A program made the position numbers and the translations under genes. Positions 15,472-22,142 of a stretch of DNA of 22,142 bases are shown here, piece after piece. Every line of letters begins with the position of its first letter. Position 1 is the stretch's first letter. The notes beneath the pieces are model-generated. The model saw only the letters and a list, made by a program, of their open reading frames with translations, searched no databases and was not told where the DNA came from. This DNA is from an archaeon (lineage in GTDB: Archaea; EX4484-52; B79-G9): NCBI GenBank assembly GCA_013139905.1, contig WSZW01000187.1, positions 1 through 22,142 on the forward strand, given 5' to 3'.

Positions 15472-15736
15472 TGAAGAAGATTTTAGTGTTCTTAATAAAA
15501 TACAGTTTTTTACTGCCAAAAAAGATAATAAGGGAAGGTTTTTAATTCCTGGATTTATACGAAGAAATTTAGGTATAAAATTTAATACGCAAATACGGTT
15601 AGGTATTGAATTGTGCGGTGTTTTAAGATTTTACAAACTTAGTGTTGACTCTAAAGGCAGAATTTATTGTCCTTCAATTAAGTCTGAAAGTTTGTTGAGT
15701 GTAGAACTTGTTGATTCTAGAGGTGTTTTTAATTAA
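15458..15736 (+). CDS. AbrB/SpoVT-fold, MraZ-like DNA-binding regulator
   Basis: This 92-aa protein holds two copies of the swapped-hairpin signature: DNKGRFLIPGFIRRNLGI at about 23-40 and DSKGRIYCPSI at about 64-74. The repeated DXKGR mirrors the DXXXR pair of bacterial MraZ, which also packs two AbrB-type halves in one chain. A DNA-binding role is likely. It starts at a GTG that overlaps the stop of a ten-codon leader ORF. Operator-like GTGAATRTKTTCAY sequences occur twice at its 5' end and once right after its stop, which suggests self-regulation. HisG follows downstream and may share control. Partners and effector are unknown. Confidence 0.72.
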   Translation: MNVFIEEDFSVLNKIQFFTAKKDNKGRFLIPGFIRRNLGIKFNTQIRLGIELCGVLRFYKLSVDSKGRIYCPSIKSESLLSVELVDSRGVFN

Positions 15737-15750
15737 GTGAATATGTTCAC
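15737..15750 (+). promoter_or_regulatory. Third operator-like site, before hisG
   Basis: GTGAATATGTTCAC is a perfect 5-bp inverted repeat with a 4-nt centre and matches the two sites at the regulator's 5' end at most positions. It begins right after the regulator's stop codon and about 15 nt upstream of the AT-rich TATA candidate (AAAAATATATTTT, 15764) of hisG. It is well placed to control hisG. Confidence 0.5.
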
Positions 15751-15866
15751 ATTCGAAAAAATTAAAAATATATTTTTTTGTTTTTTGGAGTGACTTTTTG
15801 ACAGTATTATAATCAAACTAGCCTTGACTATCTCCGGCGTTTTTTAAAAAATTAGAGGTGAAAATT

Positions 15867-16799
15867 ATGAATGAAAAATTAAAGATGTATATACCTAGTG
15901 GCAATTTAGAAAAATTTGTTTTAGAGATTATGGATGGTTCTGGTTTTGAGCCAGAGAAACCTGATAGGGGTTATGTGATAAATACTAATTCGAATGTATG
16001 GGATTTTAAACAAATTAAAACGCGAGATCAGCCTTATATGGTTGCTGGGGGTATGGGTGATTTGTGTGTTGTTGGTGAGGATATACTAAAAGAATTTCAA
16101 TTAGGTTATCCTCATTTGAGTGATAATTTAGAGATTCTTGAATATTTTGAAGGGCGTCCGACAAAACTTGTTGCTGTTGTTCTTGTTGATAAATATCAAG
16201 CTGTGAATTCATTGAGTGAATTTTTTGAATCTGTGGGGGATGATGCGCGTATTGCTGCTGAATATCCAAATATTGCAAAAGAATATGTGTTGAAAAATTT
16301 TGGGTTGGATGTTGATGTGTATAAGCCTTCCGGGAAAACTGAAGCGACTCTTATTGGGGGTCGATCTGAGATGGATCTTATTATCGATACTATGGAAACG
16401 GGTAATACGATTAAAGCAAATGGTGGTAAGATTATTGATACGTTGATGGATTCAAAACAGGTTGTTGTCGTGAATAAATTGGCGTATGGTGTGTCTGATA
16501 AAAAATCAGAAATAGATAATTTATTAGAACAGTTTAATGGTGTTATGCGGGCAAGACAAAAAATTTTAAGAAAACTTCAGGTTAATGTTTTTGAAGAAGA
16601 AGATGTGTCAAAAGTTGTTGATTATCTTGTTGATGAGGGATTTAGACCAACGGTTTCAAAGCTTTATCCTTATGGTGCTGATGTTTATGTTGTTTTGCCT
16701 GATGGTGATATTAAATCTGTATGTCCGAAGTTGAATGTGCTTGGGGGTAGTGATATGGTGGTTACGAAAATTGAACGTGTGATTTATCCGACAGAATAA
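15867..16799 (+). CDS. hisG: ATP phosphoribosyltransferase (HisG)
   Basis: This 310-aa enzyme is predicted to join ATP and PRPP in the first step of histidine synthesis. Motifs in order are YIPSGNL at the N-terminus, TRDQPYMVAGGMGDLCVVGED (substrate domain), DDARIAAEYPNIAKEY, SGKTEATLIGGRSEMDLIIDTMETGNTI (PRPP-binding region, about 155-183) and KANGGKIID. A C-terminal domain of about 85 residues (PTVSKLYPYGADVYVVLP) matches the ACT-like, histidine-sensing domain of long-form HisG. The start at 15867 has GAGGTGA 5 nt upstream; an in-frame GTG at 15858 would lie inside that site. No other his gene is in the window, so the pathway is scattered or the rest lies elsewhere. Confidence 0.87.
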   Translation: MNEKLKMYIPSGNLEKFVLEIMDGSGFEPEKPDRGYVINTNSNVWDFKQIKTRDQPYMVAGGMGDLCVVGEDILKEFQLGYPHLSDNLEILEYFEGRPTKLVAVVLVDKYQAVNSLSEFFESVGDDARIAAEYPNIAKEYVLKNFGLDVDVYKPSGKTEATLIGGRSEMDLIIDTMETGNTIKANGGKIIDTLMDSKQVVVVNKLAYGVSDKKSEIDNLLEQFNGVMRARQKILRKLQVNVFEEEDVSKVVDYLVDEGFRPTVSKLYPYGADVYVVLPDGDIKSVCPKLNVLGGSDMVVTKIERVIYPTE

Positions 16800-16942
16800 T
16801 ATATAGAGAATTTTTTCGATGATGCGGACTGGATGTTTGTGGAGAATATTTTATTTTTTTGTTATTAATGCTTATGTAATATATATAAGGTATAAATACT
16901 TTAGATAGTTTATATTATTTGAAAAAGTTTATGTGATTTGTG

Positions 16943-17884
16943 ATGTATATGAGGAAATATATTTTGACTATAGTTATGATGTTGTCTATAATTATTATTG
17001 GTGGCTGTACTGAACAGATTGAAAATCGTGGTGCTTTGGGTATAGATTCAACGGATGTATATAATTTAACTGAATTAATTTTAAATTGTGAGTCTGGTCT
17101 TGTTGATAAAAATGAGTGTTATCTTGATGTGGCTGTTAAGATGCGAAATGTATCTTATTGTCTTAATGTAACTAGTCAAAGATTTATTCCGGAATGTATT
17201 ACTCAATATGCGATTATGACGGATAATGTGACTGCTTGTACGACTAAGTATCGATTTGTTGATAATGCACGCATGGTGTCATATACAAATGCTTATCGAT
17301 ATAAATGTTATTATGATTATGCCTTTGCAAAGGAAGATAGGTCTGTTTGTGAGTTGATGGAGCCACAGAATGAAGAGGCTAAATTGCTTAAGAATTATTG
17401 TTTTGCGGTATTTGATGAAGATGTGGATGCGTGTAGTCGGCTTGAGGTTGATTATTACATAAGAGATGAATATGATTCTGTGCAGGGTGATTGTCGAATA
17501 GAGGTTGCAATACGTACTAAAGATGTGACTATTTGTGAATCTGCTTTAGAAAATGAAGATGGGCCTTATGGTGTATATCTTGACAGGCGTATGGATGGTG
17601 TTTTTTTGACGGATTGTTATAGTAAGGTTGCGCCTATTGTGGGGGATAGAAGTTTATGCGAGCGGGCAAAACCGTATCCGTATAAGTATATTCCTTGTGT
17701 TGGCGCATTTATTTTGCCTGAAGAGGTTACTGATTTTTGTGATACTTACAAACCAGATTTTATTTTTAGCTATAATATGGGTGTTCAATGCGTTAAAGAT
17801 CTTGTTGTGGGTAATGATTGTAGTTTCTGTGATGGTATAATGGACGAAAGTTATAATGCGCAATGCGTTGGGGCTATTTGTTAG
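16943..17884 (+). CDS. Cys-rich repeat lipoprotein
   Basis: This 313-aa secreted protein begins with a basic end, a hydrophobic stretch (ILTIVMMLSIIIIG) and a lipobox-like GGC, so a lipid anchor on Cys22 is likely. The mature part contains spaced Cys motifs resembling C-x3-A-x4-D-x3-C (for example CYLDVAVKMRNVSYC, CYYDYAFAKEDRSVC, CYSKVAPIVGDRSLC). They look like repeats of about 35-45 residues with one Cys pair each. Similar Cys-repeat proteins are, as I recall, common in DPANN genomes, with unknown role. Met at 16943 or 16949 could start it; 16943 lies near leaderless distance from TTTATATTA at about 16909. Confidence 0.65.
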   Translation: MYMRKYILTIVMMLSIIIIGGCTEQIENRGALGIDSTDVYNLTELILNCESGLVDKNECYLDVAVKMRNVSYCLNVTSQRFIPECITQYAIMTDNVTACTTKYRFVDNARMVSYTNAYRYKCYYDYAFAKEDRSVCELMEPQNEEAKLLKNYCFAVFDEDVDACSRLEVDYYIRDEYDSVQGDCRIEVAIRTKDVTICESALENEDGPYGVYLDRRMDGVFLTDCYSKVAPIVGDRSLCERAKPYPYKYIPCVGAFILPEEVTDFCDTYKPDFIFSYNMGVQCVKDLVVGNDCSFCDGIMDESYNAQCVGAIC

Positions 17885-17977
17885 TTGTTATTTCTGCAAT
17901 ATATTTATATAGTTTTGTTATTAATTAATGGTAACAATGAACTAATTAAGTTTTGTAAATTATATGTGGTGGAAAAA

Positions 17978-18352
17978 ATGGTTATTATTATGCAAGATGG
18001 TCCTTATTTTGATATTTCTGAGATTCATGAAACAATTCGTGATTCACCCAGTGGTATGGTTTATTCTTATACGGTTGCTTATACAAATAAAAAAAAGTCA
18101 CATTATCCTATGGTTGTTTTGGTCGAAGGATTGGAAAAGGAAAATGTAATCAATGTGTATTGTACTACTCTTGACGATAAAAATACATTTGATGGTGAGG
18201 GTGTATTGGTAGATAATTTTGAAATTAATAATTTAAGCGTGCCTGTATCAGAATATGTTGGTAATTCCTTGGCACAATTAGATACAGAACGACAGAATCA
18301 TCCTGATGATTTTGATACTGCTTTTTTAAATTGGTATAAAAAATTAATTTAA
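17978..18352 (+). CDS. Hypothetical protein, 124 aa
   Basis: I do not recognise this protein. It appears soluble: strands such as GMVYSYTVAYTNKKK and YPMVVLVEGLE, an acidic middle (DDKNTFDGEGVLVDNFEI) and a C-terminal helix ending in FLNWYKKLI. The chosen ATG at 17978 has GGTGGA 4 nt upstream. The longer reading from 17885 would include the TATA box (ATATATTTATATAG, 17899-17912) and a non-coding-looking leader. An ATG at 17990 is also possible. It converges on the surface-protein gene, with 149 nt between the stops. Confidence 0.55.
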   Translation: MVIIMQDGPYFDISEIHETIRDSPSGMVYSYTVAYTNKKKSHYPMVVLVEGLEKENVINVYCTTLDDKNTFDGEGVLVDNFEINNLSVPVSEYVGNSLAQLDTERQNHPDDFDTAFLNWYKKLI

Positions 18353-18501
18353 TTTATCTATATTTTAGATTATTTCGATATAAATATTGAGTGAAATTGT
18401 TTCTACTTAAAAATACTAAGATTTATGGATTTTTATTTGTGTATTCTTCTGCTTTATCGAGTTTTTCTTTTGTATGCGTAGTTTCTGAATTTAATTTGCT
18501 A

Positions 18502-20511
18502 TTAATTTAATTTATTTCTTTTTTTACGTCGATATAATCCGTATGCAATTATTGGAGGTATTAATGGTTTAATCATTGGTGTTTTTTCGGGTTTTGTTTT
18601 TGCTGTTGAATTTTTATCTATTTCAGAACTTTTTGTTGATGGTGGTGATTTTTGATTGGTGTTTGAGTTTGACTGTGTTTGTTGTGTTATTGTCGGGTCG
18701 TTTTGATTTGTAGTTTCTGAAGTCATATTTTCGGATACATACATTAGTGCTATATTGTCTCCAACAATTGCATAATTCTCTGAAACCTGGGTTAAATTTG
18801 AAGTAAATATGTACTTATTATTTGTGTAATCGCGTTTTGTGTATTTTGTATCTGTTACGTCCCATTTCTCGTTGGTGTCATTCCAATACATAAGTCTGAT
18901 TGAATAAAGACCAACTGATTTTTTGGTCATAATTTCATCTGAAATACTAAATTGTACTTGAATATTCTCAAGATTATTGTCTGTGCCAAATTTACCTAAA
19001 TATATATTAATATATTCGACAATATTTTTTTTGGGTTCTTCCTTGACTAATGCTGATTTATCTTTAAGTACTTGGATTTTGAGATCCTGTAATCCTTTAT
19101 TTGTGGGTGAATAAAATTCTAGATGTATTATTGGATTTTTTGAATCATTGAAATCATAATTGGTTATATCTTGATTTGTTATTGATTTAGTTAAGACATC
19201 TTGATATATTATGTTTTCAATATCTTCGCCGGTTGAACCGCCGCCACCTCCACCTCCGCCGGCACTATCGCTATTAGTTGGGTCAGTAGTTGATGTAGTT
19301 GTATCATAAATAGTTACGGTGCAATTATTAATTGTATATGGAACTGCTTGACCTTGCGGGTCACTAATTACAACATTTGTGATGTTGATGTATGTTTCTT
19401 CTATTTGCTCTTTTGCGGTAAGATTTAGTGTGATGAAATTTTCGGGTGTATTTACACTAAATTCTCCTAAAATTGCGGTATATGTATTTTTTCTAATTCC
19501 TGCGGTATCATCTTTCGGGTTATCTACAAAAAAAGTCGGTGCGCCATCTTGAGTAAATAAATTTCCTTCAACGACATAATTAATTGTGATTACTGATGGA
19601 TCATATTCTATGTCTGCTTGCATACCTATAATTGGTTCTGGTATGTCTGATACTGAAACATTTAGAATGAAATATTCGTTTTTATCTATTGTTTTATTTG
19701 CGGGTGTTATTTCAACTGTAATTTTGTTTTCTGTTAAAATATCGGAGTTGCTTATTTCTTTGTTATCTATGGTATTGCTCGAGGCTGCTGCTTTTGGGAT
19801 TAAATCGGGTATGTTTGGTTGAATTGAGTCTAATTGAGATAGCATATTTTGATATATTGTATCTATATTGTTTGTTGAAATTTTGTGGTTGTCATCTATA
19901 TTTATTAGTGCGCCAAAACCTGCTATTACTAATGAACTAGTGAATGCCATTGATGCTGTTTTTTTAACTGTTTCTTTTGGTTTTGATATTGCATTGTATA
20001 TTTGGGTTTTTATGGATGTGTTTTTATTTGTATTGGTTGAACTTGGATTTAATTGGTTTTGTTGATTTGATTTTTGTTTTAATTGATTTACTGCGTTAAA
20101 CATTAATTGTTCGTATTTTAAAAGATCGTTTAATTCTTTTTTTGCAGAGTCATTAAGTGTTGTGGTTTCAAAAATTTTAGAAAGATTAACAGATGATTTT
20201 GTAGGGTTTATATCTCTTAAGCAATTAGAATATGTTTTTTCAATATTTGTTTTGCATGAATCAATAAGTTTTTTGTGTTTTTGAGTATCATATATTTTGT
20301 TATTATTTAAATTTACTTTGGGGTGACCTTTTTTGTTAAACTCGGTTATAAATTTATCTGAATAATTTATTTTTTGTATGATGTTTGCCCATGCATTTTC
20401 TGGTGTAACTATTGCATCATTTAAATATGGTGAAATTGATACTGTAAAATCATATTTATTATTACTATTACTATTATTATTTGGTTTTTTTTTGTTTGAA
20501 AACAATATCAT
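18502..20511 (-). CDS. Surface protein with cohesin-like and PGF-pre-PGF domains, internal membrane anchor
   Basis: This 669-aa protein has an unusual order. Residues 1 to about 180 are Asn/Lys-rich, with no signal peptide and no recognised fold. A hydrophobic segment (ASMAFTSSLVIAGFGALINI, about 186-206) probably anchors it with the N-terminus inside. A cohesin-like beta domain follows (about 270-410; VEITPANKTIDKNEYFILNVSV, MQADIEYDPSVITI). After an eight-Gly linker comes a PGF-pre-PGF-like domain (about 435-600; IIHLEFYSPTNKGLQDLKIQVL and NYAIVGDN). A Gln/Asn/Ser/Thr linker leads to a short hydrophobic stretch and a basic tail (YRRKKRNKLN). It is probably an envelope protein. The ATG at 20511 has a GAGGT-type site about 10 nt upstream. 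The tail may be cut short by a small insertion. Confidence 0.7.
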   Translation of the reverse strand: MILFSNKKKPNNNSNSNNKYDFTVSISPYLNDAIVTPENAWANIIQKINYSDKFITEFNKKGHPKVNLNNNKIYDTQKHKKLIDSCKTNIEKTYSNCLRDINPTKSSVNLSKIFETTTLNDSAKKELNDLLKYEQLMFNAVNQLKQKSNQQNQLNPSSTNTNKNTSIKTQIYNAISKPKETVKKTASMAFTSSLVIAGFGALINIDDNHKISTNNIDTIYQNMLSQLDSIQPNIPDLIPKAAASSNTIDNKEISNSDILTENKITVEITPANKTIDKNEYFILNVSVSDIPEPIIGMQADIEYDPSVITINYVVEGNLFTQDGAPTFFVDNPKDDTAGIRKNTYTAILGEFSVNTPENFITLNLTAKEQIEETYINITNVVISDPQGQAVPYTINNCTVTIYDTTTSTTDPTNSDSAGGGGGGGGSTGEDIENIIYQDVLTKSITNQDITNYDFNDSKNPIIHLEFYSPTNKGLQDLKIQVLKDKSALVKEEPKKNIVEYINIYLGKFGTDNNLENIQVQFSISDEIMTKKSVGLYSIRLMYWNDTNEKWDVTDTKYTKRDYTNNKYIFTSNLTQVSENYAIVGDNIALMYVSENMTSETTNQNDPTITQQTQSNSNTNQKSPPSTKSSEIDKNSTAKTKPEKTPMIKPLIPPIIAYGLYRRKKRNKLN

Positions 20512-20700
20512 TTGATAATACCTCGTATGGTTAAATGTTAATTTTTTATAATATTATTTTTAATTTATTGATTTATTATTGGTTAAAAAATATTGTGGGT
20601 ATTTTCGTTTGTTTTTTGTATTTTACGTTAGTTTATTGTGTTGTTTTTTGTGTTTTTGTTGATTTTGAGTTTAAACGTTGATTTTTTGATAATGGTAAAT
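20512..20700. other. Intergenic region between surface protein and rRNA promoters
   Basis: This T-rich stretch is non-coding on both strands. It holds the minus-strand promoter of the surface protein (TATA candidate ATATTATAAAA on that strand, about 20542-20552). I see no RNA gene, repeat or ORF with support. Confidence 0.4.
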
Positions 20701-20793
20701 TATATAAAACTATTTTATTAATGAATGATGTTTATCTTTTTTTGTTTGAAAAAATATTTATATTTTTGGAGGCAAAACCGTGAAGTATATAAA
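20698..20793 (+). promoter_or_regulatory. rRNA promoter region with several TATA boxes
   Basis: Three TATA elements point toward the 16S gene: AATTATATAAAAC at 20698, AATATTTATATTTT at about 20753, and the strongest, TATATAAA at 20786-20793. Starting 26 nt after the last gives an RNA from about 20816 and a leader of about 287 nt. Several promoters in tandem are usual for archaeal rRNA operons. Confidence 0.6.
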
Positions 20794-20892
20794 GCTTTAT
20801 GGGATAAAGATAGATACTCACGATTAGACGCAGAAATTCTAATGACGCGTTTTTAAAAGTGACTTTGATGTAGTTGCTTTACGCTTTGAAAA

Positions 20893-20917
20893 AAAGCCGA
20901 TTGAACTAATCGGTTTT
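20893..20917 (+). other. rRNA leader hairpin 1, terminator-like
   Basis: AAAGCCGATT pairs with AATCGGTTTT (10 bp, one G-T pair, loop GAACT), followed by GTTTTG. It is about 80 nt into the predicted transcript. It may be an attenuator, a small-RNA end or a leader structure. Confidence 0.5.
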
Positions 20918-20961
20918 GTTTTGTGAAAAGTGTTAGCTATGTACTGCAGCGATAATGATGT

Positions 20962-20984
20962 TGGCTTAAATATTTTTTAAGCCA
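20962..20984 (+). other. rRNA leader hairpin 2
   Basis: TGGCTTAAA pairs perfectly with TTTAAGCCA around the loop TATTT. It lies about 120 nt before the 16S start. Confidence 0.5.
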
Positions 20985-21013
20985 GAAAAAGGTGAAACTT
21001 CAAGTATATCTTC

Positions 21014-21041
21014 CGCTAAATATCTTTTAAGATAATTAGCG
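21014..21041 (+). other. rRNA leader hairpin 3
   Basis: CGCTAA pairs with TTAGCG, then one mismatch, then TATCT with AGATA around a TTTA loop. It lies about 60 nt before the 16S start. The partner strand of the 16S processing stem would be past the window, so its link to rRNA processing cannot be tested here. Confidence 0.45.
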
Positions 21042-21102
21042 CATAACCAAATTAAGTAATTAATGACTTTAGTACAAACTAAGTGACTTATGGCATGCAT
21101 CA

Positions 21103-22142
<1,040 letters not shown>

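Noticed and set aside
17919..17950. TTAATTA / TAATTAA inverted repeat in the leader of the 17978 gene
   Set aside because: It is purely AT with a 15-nt loop in a region of over 70% AT, so it is expected by chance.
20816..21102. Possible tRNA or box C/D RNA in the rRNA leader
   Set aside because: No T-loop GGTTC-A pattern with a matching acceptor stem was seen, and no paired C and D boxes were found. Only hairpins are supported.

Overview
The window looks like a low-GC archaeal genome fragment. The right end carries the 5' three quarters of an archaeal 16S rRNA, with the archaeal 5' end and the archaeal 344 and 915 signature stretches. Several genes have an archaeal TATA box about 26-33 nt before the ATG, and the protein families (Mre11/Rad50, a COG1340-like coiled-coil protein, a class III signal peptide pilin, a PGF-pre-PGF surface protein) fit archaea. 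Details of the 16S and the style of the surface proteins suggest a DPANN archaeon, possibly near Woesearchaeota/Pacearchaeota. That placement is inference and needs a tree.

Layout. (1) 1-5136: the tail of a TM-helix (mechanosensitive-channel-like) protein with a terminator-like hairpin, then a giant pilin-like adhesin (1378 aa) with LamG and DUF2341 modules, then a MntA/HepT (MNT-HEPN) toxin-antitoxin pair. (2) 5140-7957, minus strand: an iron-sulfur flavoprotein cotranscribed behind an archaeal coiled-coil protein, and a dihydroorotate dehydrogenase. (3) 8019-13609, plus strand: dihydroorotase, divergent from pyrD over one shared TATA-like element, then an overlapping mre11 - MFS transporter - rad50 operon. 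(4) 13722-18352: small and unknown genes, a minus-strand tRNA-dihydrouridine synthase, a two-repeat AbrB/MraZ-like regulator with operator-like repeats on both sides, a stand-alone HisG, a Cys-rich lipoprotein and an unknown protein. (5) 18502-20511, minus strand: a cohesin-like/PGF-pre-PGF surface protein anchored by an internal membrane segment. (6) 20512-22142: rRNA promoters, a leader with hairpins, and 16S rRNA.

How the genes fit together. Pyrimidine synthesis (PyrC, PyrD) and histidine synthesis (HisG) are represented, so the cell is not a minimal scavenger in these pathways. Mre11 and Rad50 form the end-processing and tethering complex. The two large surface proteins and the lipoprotein point to an elaborate envelope. 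Most promoter-proximal genes look leaderless, while genes inside operons or with leaders carry GGTG/GAGGTG ribosome binding sites.

Most interesting points: a LamG domain split by an insert of about 935 residues inside the adhesin; an archaeal MraZ-like protein with three copies of a putative operator around its own gene; a transporter gene overlapping both mre11 and rad50; and a probable frameshift at an A8 run near the end of the dihydrouridine synthase gene.
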